From Anaerolineales bacterium (GTDB lineage Bacteria > Chloroflexota > Anaerolineae > Aggregatilineales > UBA2796): a stretch of 64,000 nucleotides of DNA. The stretch is taken from NCBI GenBank assembly GCA_015075625.1, contig JABTTZ010000001.1, positions 372,001 to 436,000 on the forward strand. Direction: 5' to 3'. A program made the position numbers and the translations under genes. The notes under the pieces are model-generated. The model saw nothing but the letters and a program-made list of their open reading frames with translations, searched no databases and was not told the DNA's origin. This document shows, piece after piece, positions 17,016 to 26,343 of the stretch (position 1 is the stretch's first letter; each line of letters begins with the position of its first letter).

Positions 17016-17960
17016 TTACTGCCCCACCAGCAGCCATTTTGGGGTGTATCCCATGCTGATCCGCTTGATGCTCCCGCCGACCACATCCACCACATAGATA
17101 CCAAAGTCGCCAAAATTCCCAAAGACGATCAGCCCGCCATCGGGGGAAAAGCGTGCGCCGTAGTTATAGCCCGGCACCTGTGCTTGCCCAACGATCACCG
17201 TCTCTGTTTTGGTTGCCACGTCAATCATCAGGATATTTGCTTTGCTGGCATCCTCCCGCGAGGCATCAAAGACGATTTTCGTCCCATCGGGTGACCACGA
17301 CGGGCTGTTATCCAAGCCGCCCACCGTCGTATTCTCCGTTAGCTGCACGGGGTCTGTCCCATCGCTGTTCATCACATATAGTTCGCCAATGCGTGAGCGA
17401 TCTTCAGCGGTCACCACGACGGCAAGTTTCGTCCCATCGGGCGACCATGCCGGGTTATACGCCCCCCCTTTGAAGGCGGGCAGTGACGTAATTGTCCCCG
17501 TCGCCACCTCCACAATGCTTAACTGCGGCAGCCCGTTGGTATTTGTGAAATAGGCGATCTTCGTCCCATCGGGCGACCATGCCGGACTGAACGCCTCGCC
17601 AAAGACAATATGCCGTGTCTCCTCACCGGCAAGGGAGAGGATGTACAAGCCCGCTTTCTCAGAAGGATCAGGGGTGGGCGTCGGACCCATCATGATGATC
17701 GTTGAACTTGTCGTGGGGACATAACAAGCGATCTGTGTGCCATCGGGTGAGGGTTCAAATGTGTTGCAGCCGAACGACTGACCAAAAAGCTCTGACGCCC
17801 CGCTGCCATCGCCTTCCATGACAAAAATAGGGACACTCCCACCCCCCATACTGATTCCCGTTGAATAGAGAATGCGATAACGCCCCTGCGCCCCTGCCGT
17901 TGTTGCCGTCAGAAGCAGTACTGTACACAGCGCCGCCAGAATCTGTGTGAGTCGTTTCAT
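17016..17960 (-). CDS. Secreted TolB-like beta-propeller protein
   Basis: The 314-residue protein has a cleavable signal peptide (about 1-24, ending TTAGAQG) followed by PD40/TolB-type propeller blades. Their hallmark, x-W-SPDGTKI or a close variant, recurs about five times (for example AWSPDGTKIAYF, SWSPDGTKIVFD, RFSPDGGLIVFG). There is no catalytic domain behind the propeller, so it is not a peptidase. TolB itself acts with Pal and TolA in diderm bacteria; a lone propeller like this may instead bind peptides or other surface proteins. It is convergent with phhA and divergent from the histidine-rich membrane protein. Confidence 0.85.
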   Translation of the reverse strand: MKRLTQILAALCTVLLLTATTAGAQGRYRILYSTGISMGGGSVPIFVMEGDGSGASELFGQSFGCNTFEPSPDGTQIACYVPTTSSTIIMMGPTPTPDPSEKAGLYILSLAGEETRHIVFGEAFSPAWSPDGTKIAYFTNTNGLPQLSIVEVATGTITSLPAFKGGAYNPAWSPDGTKLAVVVTAEDRSRIGELYVMNSDGTDPVQLTENTTVGGLDNSPSWSPDGTKIVFDASREDASKANILMIDVATKTETVIVGQAQVPGYNYGARFSPDGGLIVFGNFGDFGIYVVDVVGGSIKRISMGYTPKWLLVGQ

Positions 17961-18080
17961 AAGATGGCTGTCCTTGTTCCCTCATCAGATGTCCGTTGTT
18001 AGGTGAATTATAGACTGTGTAGGATGAAGGGCAAACCCTACCTGCTGCCATGGACCTCCACAAATAACAAAGGGCGCCGA

Positions 18081-18096
18081 TGTGACAGATGTCACC
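18081..18096. promoter_or_regulatory. CRP-type operator upstream of the His-rich membrane protein
   Basis: TGTGACAGATGTCACC is one mismatch from TGTGA-N6-TCACA and shares the GTGAC-N4-GTCAC core with the nosZ site. It lies about 80 bases upstream of the transcription start predicted from the promoter at 18134, a spacing used by class I activators. Confidence 0.55.
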
Positions 18097-18133
18097 TTTT
18101 CCTCATGGTGAATGTCATCCTTCACCTTGCTTG

Positions 18134-18162
18134 TTGCAAACTTCACATATTCTCTTTAGAAT
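18134..18162 (+). promoter_or_regulatory. Putative sigma-70 promoter
   Basis: TTGCAA (18134-18139) and TAGAAT (18157-18162) are separated by exactly 17 bases. Each box differs from consensus at one or two positions. It lies 92 bases before the start codon at 18254 and downstream of the CRP-like box. Confidence 0.5.
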
Positions 18163-18253
18163 CGTGCTATCATGCGCCCTCAGACGTAACGTTTTGCGTA
18201 ATGGGGTGTTGAGTCTCTCTAGTAACGATGGTAGGCAGTTGGGGGTGGTATCT

Positions 18254-19414
18254 ATGGCTGTAATGCAAGCAAGTTATCCCGCCGGACAATCTGAAGCGGC
18301 GATTAAACCAGAGGGGTTGTGGCTTCGTAACCGCAATTGGGACACAATCTTCATGACGATGAGCGTCTTTCTCGTCCCGACGCCGTACATTTTATACCTC
18401 CTTCTGAACAGTGCGATTATCACCGCCAATGTGCCGGGCTGGACGCCGGATCACATTAGCAATGTCGCCCGGAATCTGGTCAATTTAGTGGTTGCCGTCC
18501 TTGTTGGCGGTCCCCATATGTATGCCACTTTCATGCGGACGGCGCTTGATAAGCAGTTCGTCAGCCGCTATCCGATGCTGATTCGCTCCTCGATCATCAT
18601 TCCGATTGTCGTCGTCTCGCTGGCGTTCCTCAACCTGAATCTGCTGCTGACGATCTTCTTCTTCTGGGCGTCGATCCACGTCCTGCATCAGGTCGTTTAT
18701 GTGGTGGAACTGTACAACAAACGTGCCGATAAAAAGAGTGCGAACTCGCTCTATTCCAAGCTCATCGATTACGCGCTTGTTCTGACCTGCTTGTTCCCCA
18801 TCGCCGCCTTGAAGATTAGCCAGGGAAATTTCCAGATCGGCACAAACGATCTGACGACAGCGATCCCGATCTTCTTTCAACAGACGTGGATATTCTATAC
18901 GGCGACGGGCATCTTTGTGGTGGCGCTTGGGCTGTACCTGCAAAAGACCTATCGCGAATGGCGCGGCGGCTACCTGCACCTGCCAAAGACGATCTTCATC
19001 ATGATCACCGTCCCTATCGCCTGCACCATGCCCGCTTTTGATAACCTTGACACCGCCTTTCAGGGTTTGAACACATGGCATTCCTTCCAATACCTTGCCC
19101 TGACCTTCTACATCATCAAGCTGCGTCAGCAAGCGGGCGATTTAGTTGCCTCTAACCCAATGGTGAACAACATCGCGGCGAAACCGTCCTCGTGGCGGCT
19201 GTACCTGTTTTCGCTGAGCATGTTGGGTGGCTCGATCATCTTGGGGATTGTTGTCTACATTGTGGTAGGCATTTTTGACCCGACGCGCTCGATGGACAAG
19301 CGCTTTGACACCGCCTACTATACGGCGATCTTGTGTTTCCTGTGGATTCACTACTATCACGATCACTTCCTCTTTACCGACTTTGAGGCAATTGAGCGCG
19401 AAGCAGTGAAGTAA
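18254..19414 (+). CDS. Polytopic membrane protein with conserved-looking histidines, function unknown
   Basis: About 386 residues with roughly nine membrane spans. Several histidine groups lie at span edges: GGPHMYATF, HVLHQVVY, NTWHSFQYLAL and HYYHDHF near the C-terminus. Such HxxxH/HxxHH groups are typical of membrane di-iron or haem proteins (desaturase/hydroxylase-like or Brp/Blh-like folds), but I do not recognise the family. Start 18254 follows GGTGG; the longer open frame back to 18089 crosses the probable promoter and is not coding. A strong terminator follows. It looks like a single-gene unit with its own CRP-like control. Confidence 0.75.
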   Translation: MAVMQASYPAGQSEAAIKPEGLWLRNRNWDTIFMTMSVFLVPTPYILYLLLNSAIITANVPGWTPDHISNVARNLVNLVVAVLVGGPHMYATFMRTALDKQFVSRYPMLIRSSIIIPIVVVSLAFLNLNLLLTIFFFWASIHVLHQVVYVVELYNKRADKKSANSLYSKLIDYALVLTCLFPIAALKISQGNFQIGTNDLTTAIPIFFQQTWIFYTATGIFVVALGLYLQKTYREWRGGYLHLPKTIFIMITVPIACTMPAFDNLDTAFQGLNTWHSFQYLALTFYIIKLRQQAGDLVASNPMVNNIAAKPSSWRLYLFSLSMLGGSIILGIVVYIVVGIFDPTRSMDKRFDTAYYTAILCFLWIHYYHDHFLFTDFEAIEREAVK

Positions 19415-19463
19415 GGGAACTTCTCTCTCCCTCACAAGAGGGGGCAGAAAAATCACCATAGCA

Positions 19464-19500
19464 AACGGGGCGATTCTTATCAGAATCGCCCCGTTCTCTT
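19464..19500 (+). terminator. Intrinsic terminator after the His-rich membrane protein
   Basis: A perfect 14-bp stem (19464-19477 with 19482-19495) with a four-base loop is followed by CTCTTTTG on the plus strand. It lies 50 bases past the stop at 19414. It may also end the converging oxoamine synthase transcript, but the T-run favours the plus direction. Confidence 0.9.
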
Positions 19501-19537
19501 TTGCAGCGATGTTGTGGTCTTTGTCGCTCCTCCGTCT

Positions 19538-20767
19538 CTATGCGCTGGCGGTGGCGTTCTTCTCGCGCTCTTGCCGCGCCGTAAAAAGATCAAGCCGCTC
19601 ACCGACATCGGCAAAGACCTTCAAGGCAGTGTCAAGGTGGGCATGGGTGTGCGTCGCCGTGTAACTCGTCCGCAGCAGTGATTGTGACGGTGGCACGCCG
19701 GGCGGGATCACCGGATTCGCATAGACGCCGCCATCTGCCAGCGCCCGCCACGCCAAGACCGTCCGCAAATCATCCCCGATGATGATCGGGATGATCGGCG
19801 TGTTGCTGCTGCCAATATTCAAACCAAGTTCACCCAAGCCGCGTCGCATGTAATTGGCATTGCTCCACAGCCGTTCGACCATCGTCGGGTCGGATTCCAA
19901 GAGATCGAGACAGGCGAGGACGGTGGCGGCGTTGGCGGGCGGCAGGCTGGCGCTGAACATCAGCGAGCGGGCGGTATGCTGAATGTAATGCAGCACATCC
20001 GCTTTGCCGGCAATGTAGCCGCCCACCGAGGCAAAGCTCTTGCTGAATGTCCCCATGATTAGGTCAACCTGATCGAGCATCCCAAAATGAGCGGCTGTCC
20101 CCCGCCCGCCGGGTCCCGTGACGCCAATACCGTGCGCGTCGTCCACCATGATTCGCGCCCCGTACTTCTTGCAGATGGGGATAATCTCTGGCAGGGGGGC
20201 AATATCGCCGCCCATGCTGTAGACACCATCAACGACGACGAGTTTGCCGGCATCAGGGGGCAGCTTGCTGAGGATGCGCTCTAAACTCCCCACATCGCTG
20301 TGGGTAAAGCGTTTCATCTCGCCAAACGCCATCAGGCAGCCATCAACGATGCTGGCGTGGTCGTCCTTATCGATAATCACATAATCACCGCGCTGGACAA
20401 GAGAGGAAATTACTCCCACGTTGACCTGATAGCCCGTCGTGAAGGTCAGCGCCGCCTCTGTTCCCATAAAGCGGGCAAGCCGCCGTTCCAATTCGAGGTG
20501 AAATTCGAGCGTCCCATTGAGGAAGCGACTCCCCGTGCAGGATGTGCCAAATTGAGCAATGGCGTCCATCGCCGCTTGGCGTACTTTGGGGTGGGCGGTC
20601 AGACCGAGATAATTGTTGGAGCCCAACATGATCACATCACGCCCATTGAAGGTGGCAGTAACGCCCTCCGAATTTGTGATGGGCTGGAAAAAGGGGTAAA
20701 TCCCCAGATTTTGCGCCTCTTTTGCGGTGGTAAATTTCGTGACCTTATCAAAAAGATCAGCAGGCAT
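19538..20767 (-). CDS. Alpha-oxoamine synthase (serine palmitoyltransferase / KBL / AONS family)
   Basis: A 409-residue PLP enzyme that condenses an amino acid with an acyl-CoA. The PLP lysine is Lys243 in GTFSKSFAS; His137 stacks over the cofactor, and Asp210/His212 lie in VDDAHG. The N-terminal YPFFQPI and the MLGSNNYLGLTAHP segment resemble bacterial serine palmitoyltransferases and 2-amino-3-ketobutyrate CoA ligases more than BioF. The neighbouring glycosyltransferase, read the same way, would fit a lipid role such as sphingoid-base or ceramide-type lipid synthesis. Threonine degradation (KBL) remains possible, although no threonine dehydrogenase is adjacent. The subfamily is not settled by eye. 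Confidence 0.85.
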   Translation of the reverse strand: MPADLFDKVTKFTTAKEAQNLGIYPFFQPITNSEGVTATFNGRDVIMLGSNNYLGLTAHPKVRQAAMDAIAQFGTSCTGSRFLNGTLEFHLELERRLARFMGTEAALTFTTGYQVNVGVISSLVQRGDYVIIDKDDHASIVDGCLMAFGEMKRFTHSDVGSLERILSKLPPDAGKLVVVDGVYSMGGDIAPLPEIIPICKKYGARIMVDDAHGIGVTGPGGRGTAAHFGMLDQVDLIMGTFSKSFASVGGYIAGKADVLHYIQHTARSLMFSASLPPANAATVLACLDLLESDPTMVERLWSNANYMRRGLGELGLNIGSSNTPIIPIIIGDDLRTVLAWRALADGGVYANPVIPPGVPPSQSLLRTSYTATHTHAHLDTALKVFADVGERLDLFTARQEREKNATASA

Positions 20768-20868
20768 GGTGGGATATTCCCCTTCCGTTCATTAATGTAT
20801 GTTCATTACAACCCATAGAAATCACGAAGGACACGCGATCAGGTTTTGCTTGGTCTATTCTGCTGATT

Positions 20869-21636
20869 TTACACTATTTTGGCGGGTTCTTGCGCTGTAT
20901 GCTGCGGCTGTTTGGCATAGACGCCCTCGCGCCAATTGCGCCGCACCTGAAAAATTTCACGGATAATGCCAAGCGAATCTTGGACGAGACGCATTTTGCT
21001 ATCGTCGTTGTAATACCAGTTGATCGGCACTTCGGCAACAGAATAACCGCGCTTTTGGGCAATGTAGATCAACTCCACATCAAAGCCGATCCCGTTGATC
21101 TGGCTGACAGAGAACAGATCGTCGGCAACATGCCCGCGCACTGCCTTGAATCCACACTGCGTATCATTAAAGCGAGGGAGGGCGAAAAGCTGCACCATCA
21201 TGTTCAAAATGCGCCCCATCCAATGGCGGTGCATGGGTTCTCCATGACGGATTGCCCCTTTTGCCTCCCGCGAGCCAATGGCGAGATCAACATCAAGGTG
21301 TGGGGGGATGAAATGAACGAGTTCCTCAATGGGCATGGAGAGATCGGCATCACACAGGAAACGAAACGCCCCCCGTGCCGCCAACATGCCGCGCCGCACC
21401 GCCCGCCCCTTGCCGCGTGGTTCGCCGGCTAAAATGCGCACATAGGGATGATCGCGGATGAAATCCTCCACGACCTGTACGGTACGGTCTGTGCTGCCAT
21501 TTTCAACAACGACAACCTCGGCGCTAAACGCCTGTGTTTTTAAGAAGGCGTCGATCTTTTCAAGGCTGAGGGGAAGACGGCGTTCTTCGTTTAACGCCGG
21601 AATGATGATAGACAGAAACGGTTCGCTGCTCGCCAC
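20869..21636 (-). CDS. Dolichyl/polyprenyl-phosphate sugar transferase, GT2 family
   Basis: About 255 residues of a GT-A fold: SIIIPALNEERRLP at the nucleotide-binding start, the DxD-type metal motif CDADLSMP, and FNDTQCGFKAV, a motif characteristic of Alg5/DPM-like enzymes that load glucose or mannose onto polyprenyl phosphate. No C-terminal membrane spans are present, so it is of the soluble or peripheral type. I favour the GTG at 21636 because GGAG lies six bases upstream. The longer frame needs a TTG at 21693. It lies 100 bases upstream of the oxoamine synthase in the same direction, which suggests a shared envelope or lipid role. Confidence 0.83.
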   Translation of the reverse strand: MASSEPFLSIIIPALNEERRLPLSLEKIDAFLKTQAFSAEVVVVENGSTDRTVQVVEDFIRDHPYVRILAGEPRGKGRAVRRGMLAARGAFRFLCDADLSMPIEELVHFIPPHLDVDLAIGSREAKGAIRHGEPMHRHWMGRILNMMVQLFALPRFNDTQCGFKAVRGHVADDLFSVSQINGIGFDVELIYIAQKRGYSVAEVPINWYYNDDSKMRLVQDSLGIIREIFQVRRNWREGVYAKQPQHTAQEPAKIV

Positions 21637-21821
21637 AAGTGACTCCACAAAACGCGCCGCCGCGCAAATGGGTTGGTGCGGGCGCGTGTTCAATCAGGTT
21701 TAGGTTGGGGTGCATTATCCCTCACCAATGGCAACAGAGCAAGGACACCCCACTGCCCACCCTTGTGCCTGCACCCGGCAGGGGTCACCCCACATGGTCG
21801 TCCGCGCCTAGTTCCCTTCTC

Positions 21822-23135
21822 TCAATCCAACCCTAAAATCTGATCCCGTTTGCGAATAGCGAGGGCATGGGCGGGAAACCCCTCGTAATCCGCCAGCGCC
21901 GTTGTTGTCTGGCGCAGGGTGTTGTAGCCCTCTCGCGTCATGACCCCAATCCCGCTCCGCTTCAGAAAATCCCAAATGCCCACCGCTGAGAACGAACGGG
22001 CAAACCCCCCCGTCGGGAGGATGGCGTTCAGCCCCAAACAATAATTGCTGGTGGGGATCGGGGTATACGCCCCTAGCAAAATTTCCCCGGCATTGACGAT
22101 GTGTTCAAGTGTCGCCTCTGGATCGCGGGTGAGGATTTCCAAATGCTCTGGGGCGTAGTCGTTGACAAACTGAATTGATGCTTCGACGCTCTCGGTAATT
22201 AGGATGCCGCCGTAGTTGCCCAAGACAGTTTCCACAAAGTTCCGCCGCCACGCCGGAAGTTCAGCGATATAGTCCGGCAGCAGACGGGCGACCTCCTCAG
22301 CAAGAGCGCGGCTCTCGGTGACGAGCAGTGCCGCTGATTCTGGTCCGTGTTCCGCCTCAACAAGCAGATCAAGGGCGGCAAGACGCGGATCGGCGCTGGC
22401 GTCACAGAGGATGACCGCCTCGCTTGGACCGGCAGGCAGCCCCACATCGACCACGCCATAGAGAAGTCGTTTCGCGGCGGATACATAACTGCTGCCGGGT
22501 CCAATAATCTTGCTCACCTTCGGGATTGTTTCCGTGCCATGTGCAAGGGCGGCAATCGCTTGCATCCCCCCGACGGCGTAGACCTCGGAGATGCCAGCGA
22601 TCTTGGCGGCGACAAGAGACGCCGCATCCGCCCGCCCTTCGCTGTTGGGCGGCGTGACAACGACGACACGGGGGACGCCCGCCACCAACGCCGGAATGCT
22701 CAGCATGAGCATCACCGAAGGGAACGATCCCTTTCCACGTGGGACGTATAAGCCTGTGCTGGCGACGGGAGTGACTTTCTCGCCCGCCTTGATCCCCGGC
22801 GTAATCTCGATGAACCACGCTTTTTCGGGCATGGCGGCGGCATGAAAGCGCTGGATGTTCGCGTGGGCATGGCGGATCGCCGCGATCAGGTCGGGGGCGA
22901 CTTCGGCAAAGGCGCGATCAAATTCCTCTGGCTGCACCTTCAAGCGCGATTCGTCAAAGGCGGGCGCATCAAAATTGCGCGTGTAATGGACAAGGGCGGC
23001 GTCCCCTTCCGTCCGCACACGGTCAATAACCGTTTGGGCGGCGGGCAGCAGCGAGGCAATATCTTGTTCGGCACGGCGCATCAGCGCGGCATGCTCAGCA
23101 GGCGTCAGCGCCGCAAGGTGGCGTAGTTGGATCAT
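21822..23135 (-). CDS. Histidinol-dehydrogenase-family protein with altered zinc ligands
   Basis: The 437-residue protein spans the whole HisD fold: the NAD-binding Rossmann pair with YVPRGKGSFPSVMLM, IIGPGSSYV and the APEH catalytic motif (Glu330, His331). Compared from memory with E. coli HisD, several active-site positions differ. The zinc-ligand Gln of QAEHG is Glu260, the zinc-ligand Asp is Asn364, and the substrate-binding His after it is Ala371. His263 and His423 are kept. These changes suggest a paralogue acting on another alcohol, as known for other HisD relatives, rather than histidine synthesis. No his genes are nearby. It precedes no obvious partner; the carboxylase lies upstream. 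Confidence 0.8.
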   Translation of the reverse strand: MIQLRHLAALTPAEHAALMRRAEQDIASLLPAAQTVIDRVRTEGDAALVHYTRNFDAPAFDESRLKVQPEEFDRAFAEVAPDLIAAIRHAHANIQRFHAAAMPEKAWFIEITPGIKAGEKVTPVASTGLYVPRGKGSFPSVMLMLSIPALVAGVPRVVVVTPPNSEGRADAASLVAAKIAGISEVYAVGGMQAIAALAHGTETIPKVSKIIGPGSSYVSAAKRLLYGVVDVGLPAGPSEAVILCDASADPRLAALDLLVEAEHGPESAALLVTESRALAEEVARLLPDYIAELPAWRRNFVETVLGNYGGILITESVEASIQFVNDYAPEHLEILTRDPEATLEHIVNAGEILLGAYTPIPTSNYCLGLNAILPTGGFARSFSAVGIWDFLKRSGIGVMTREGYNTLRQTTTALADYEGFPAHALAIRKRDQILGLD

Positions 23136-23298
23136 GGTGTAAACCCTTTGGGGGATAGTCGTTCACAAGATTCGGGAAACTATACCACAGGGGGGTGGTC
23201 AAGGGGGGCGTATCAAAGCCGCGTGCGACCCCGCATGGTCGCCCCTACAGGATGCGGGGCTATGGCGCGGGCGACCCGCCACGCCCCCACAGAAAGGT

Positions 23299-24861
23299 TT
23301 ACAGCGGGATGTTCCCGTGCTTTTTGGCGGGGTTTTCGTCGCGCTTGTTTTGGAGCATGTTCAGCCCATTGATCAGCCGCGAACGCGTCTCTGAAGGGAT
23401 GATCACATCATCGATGTACCCCCGTGAGGCTGCCACATAGGGGTTGGCGAATTTCTCGCGGTACATGGCAACCAATTCCGCCTTTTTCGCTACGGGGTCG
23501 TCCGCCTCGGCAAGTTCGCGGCGGAAGATGATGCTCACCGCCCCGTCCGGTCCCATAACGGCAATCTCGGCGGTGGGCCACGCAAAGTTGAGATCGCCGC
23601 GAATGTGCTTGCTGCTCATCACGTCATAGGCACCGCCATATGCCTTGCGGGTGATCACCGTCAGTTTGGGAACGGTTGCCTCGCAATAGGCGTAGAGCAG
23701 TTTTGCGCCGGCGCGGATAATCCCGCCGTGTTCCTGTTTGAGACCGGGCATAAACCCGGGTACATCCTCAAAGGTAATGATCGGGATGTTGAAGCAATCG
23801 CAAAAGCGAATGAAACGTGCCGCTTTCTCGCTGGCGTCAATATCGAGGACACCCGCCAAGACCATCGGCTGGTTGGCGACGATCCCCACGCTGCGCCCGC
23901 CCAAACGGGCAAAGCCGACGACGATATTCGGCGCGTAGTGTTCGTGCAGTTCAAAGAAATGCCCCTCATCAACGATCATCTTGATCGCCTCTTTGATGTC
24001 GTAGGGCTTGTTGGGGTTATCGGGAACAAGGCTGTTTAGCGCCGCATCTGCCCGTAGGGGGTCGTCCCCCGTCGTTTTGTAGGGGGCATCCTCCATGTTG
24101 TTTTGGGGGATGTAGCCCAACACCTCGCGGATCATAAAGAGACAGTCTGCCTCGGATGCGGCTGTCACATGGCAAACACCGCTCACCGCGCTGTGAACAG
24201 ACGCCCCGCCCAGTTCCTCAAAGGTTACATCCTCGTGGGTGACGGTCTTGACCACATCGGGACCCGTGACGAACATGTAGGAACTGTTCTCCACCATGAA
24301 AATGAAGTCGGTCAGCGCCGGCGAATAAACCGCGCCGCCCGCGCAGGGTCCCATAATGGCGCTGATCTGGGGGACAACCCCGCTGGCAAGGGTATTCTTG
24401 AGGAAAATATCGGCATACCCGCCGAGGCTGACAACGCCCTCTTGAATCCGCGCCCCGCCGGAATCGTTCAAGCCGATCACCGGAGCGCCGTTCTTCATCG
24501 CCATATCCATGATCTTACAAATTTTTTCGGCATGGACTTCCGACAGCGACCCGCCAAAAACGGTGAAATCTTGCGAATAGACGTAGACCAAGCGCCCCTC
24601 AACCGTCCCCCATCCGGTGACGACGCTATCGCCCGGAATTTGGTTTTCGGGGCGTTCCATCCCGAAATCGCGGGTGCGTTGGGTGACGAAGGCATCCATC
24701 TCGCGGAAGCTACCGGGGTCAAGCAGAAGCTCAAGGCGATCACGGGCGGTCAATTTGTTTTTCTTGCGTTGGGCGGCGATGCGCTCTGCCCCGCCACCTT
24801 GCCGGCTGCGTTCGCGCATCTCGTGGAGAAGGTCGTATTTGTCTTTATGTTGGTCGGTCAT
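23299..24861 (-). CDS. pccB: Acyl-CoA (propionyl-CoA) carboxylase beta subunit
   Basis: A 520-residue carboxyltransferase of the PccB/AccD5 type, which moves a carboxyl group from biotin to acyl-CoA. The two crotonase-like halves are complete: an N-terminal part with [12 protein letters not shown] and [13 protein letters not shown], and a C-terminal part with [12 protein letters not shown] and [10 protein letters not shown]. Both oxyanion-hole glycine pairs are present. Length is typical. The biotin carboxylase alpha subunit and biotin carrier are not in the window. It likely serves propionyl-CoA metabolism or an acetyl-CoA carboxylase variant. Confidence 0.93.
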   Translation of the reverse strand: MTDQHKDKYDLLHEMRERSRQGGGAERIAAQRKKNKLTARDRLELLLDPGSFREMDAFVTQRTRDFGMERPENQIPGDSVVTGWGTVEGRLVYVYSQDFTVFGGSLSEVHAEKICKIMDMAMKNGAPVIGLNDSGGARIQEGVVSLGGYADIFLKNTLASGVVPQISAIMGPCAGGAVYSPALTDFIFMVENSSYMFVTGPDVVKTVTHEDVTFEELGGASVHSAVSGVCHVTAASEADCLFMIREVLGYIPQNNMEDAPYKTTGDDPLRADAALNSLVPDNPNKPYDIKEAIKMIVDEGHFFELHEHYAPNIVVGFARLGGRSVGIVANQPMVLAGVLDIDASEKAARFIRFCDCFNIPIITFEDVPGFMPGLKQEHGGIIRAGAKLLYAYCEATVPKLTVITRKAYGGAYDVMSSKHIRGDLNFAWPTAEIAVMGPDGAVSIIFRRELAEADDPVAKKAELVAMYREKFANPYVAASRGYIDDVIIPSETRSRLINGLNMLQNKRDENPAKKHGNIPL

Positions 24862-25096
24862 GGAGAGAATTATCCCGATGGCTTGTCTTGAAAGCGTTTT
24901 TTGCGTTTATTCAAACGTCAGTGACTATAACACCGGAATGGGCGGAATGGTGCAAGCGGGTAGGAAACCCATCGGAAAGCCCTTGAAATCGCGGACGCCA
25001 CAGGGCGTGTGGGGCGTCCCTACTCTCGACGTTCCCGCAAAAGCACGGCACAATTTCTCTATCCCGCCGCGCCATTCGCTTAGAAAGGTTGCCACC

Positions 25097-26026
25097 TTGC
25101 CCCCTCACATCCTGCTTATTTTCCTCGATGGGATCGGCTTGGGCGCGGATGATCCAACGATCAATCCCTTTGCCGCCGCCGATACGCCAACGCTGAATGC
25201 CCTTGCTGGGGGAAATAAATGGCTGGCGGCGACGGGGCGCGTCGTCAGCGAACGGGCGGTATTCATCCCCACCGATCCACGGTTAGGGGTTTCGGGGCGT
25301 CCCCAAAGCGCCACTGGGCAGACAGCGATCATCACCGGACGGAATGCCCCCACCGAACTTGGCGAGCATTACGGACCGTATCCAAACCCCGCCGTCCGCG
25401 CCATTATCGATGAGTCCAGCCTGTTCAAGCGCCTTGCCGCACACGGCAAGCGGGGGGCATACCTTGCTGCTTACCCGCCCACCCTTCACGCCGCCATCGA
25501 ACGCGGCAAACGTCTGCGCACCGCCCTTCAGCACGCTGCCCACACTGCCGGAGTGCGCATCGGGACGGTGGACGATCTGAACGCCGGACGCGCCATGAGC
25601 GCCGATTTCACTGGTCAGGGTTGGCGGGACGTTTTGCAGTACCCCGATACACCTGTCATGAGCGCCCTAGAGAGCGGCGTGCGCCTAGCGGAATTGGCGT
25701 ACACCCACGACTTCAGCTTGTTCTCGACGTGGATCACCGATGAGATTGGGCATCGCGGTCCTTTAGAGCGCGGCACGACATTCTTAGAGGTGTTTGATGC
25801 GGTGATGAAGGGTTTGCTCCAGACATGGCGCGACGAGGACGGACTGATCATCATCACCAGCGATCATGGTAACATGGAGGATATTTCTATCCGCCAACAC
25901 ACCCTGAACGATGTCCCAACGGTGATCATCGGCGGCGGACGGGATGCCTTTTCCGAAGGGTTGGCGGCACTTACCGATATTGCCCCGCGTATTTTGGCGG
26001 CGCTCACCGATGAGCGGCTGCCCTAA
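25097..26026 (+). CDS. Alkaline-phosphatase-superfamily metalloenzyme (phosphoglycerate-mutase-like)
   Basis: About 309 residues related to 2,3-bisphosphoglycerate-independent phosphoglycerate mutase and phosphopentomutase. Visible parts are the metal-binding start LIFLDGIGLG, SGRPQSATGQTAIITGRNAP with the probable nucleophile in SATGQTA, and the C-terminal metal sites DEIGHRG and SDHGNMED. At this length the mutase-type insert domain is absent, so a simple phosphatase or sulfatase-like hydrolase is as likely as a mutase. The frame is open far upstream, but the first sensible start is TTG 25097, eight bases after AAGG. It diverges from the carboxylase gene. Confidence 0.75.
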   Translation: MPPHILLIFLDGIGLGADDPTINPFAAADTPTLNALAGGNKWLAATGRVVSERAVFIPTDPRLGVSGRPQSATGQTAIITGRNAPTELGEHYGPYPNPAVRAIIDESSLFKRLAAHGKRGAYLAAYPPTLHAAIERGKRLRTALQHAAHTAGVRIGTVDDLNAGRAMSADFTGQGWRDVLQYPDTPVMSALESGVRLAELAYTHDFSLFSTWITDEIGHRGPLERGTTFLEVFDAVMKGLLQTWRDEDGLIIITSDHGNMEDISIRQHTLNDVPTVIIGGGRDAFSEGLAALTDIAPRILAALTDERLP

Positions 26027-26343
26027 GCGAATCTCTGCCCGACAAGGATGTGCTACGAGTTGGGACGATTTTGTGACCTGTTCAGACTTGCTCAATTTGC
26101 CAAAAACGGCGTACAATAGCCTCGTTTTGGTCATTCAATGGTTAACGATTCACGAGGTTGAAAAAGATCAACGACATGGACGAGGGCAGTCAGCGTTACG
26201 CTTGGCTGTGTGGTTGTTAAGCACCTGACACATCCCCTTTGATTCTCCTTTAGGATGCGCCGGGTTCTCAAATAAACTCTCACCGCCGGCGCGATACCAT
26301 CTCCCTCCCCTTCATTTCGGGAAAGACTCGAAAGGGGTTCTTC
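26027..26343. other. Leader region before the NitT/TauT-type transporter, no gene seen
   Basis: No coding frame in these 317 bases is convincing. The stretch contains several short inverted segments and lies before an ABC operon, so an untranslated leader or riboswitch is conceivable. I could not match it to a known riboswitch consensus by eye. Confidence 0.35.

Noticed and set aside
18089-18253. Longer N-terminus for the His-rich membrane protein
   Set aside because: It crosses the apparent promoter and CRP-like site and has no ribosome site.
26027-26343. Riboswitch before the NitT/TauT-type transporter
   Set aside because: I could not fit it to any known consensus by eye; only a fold and a covariance search would decide.
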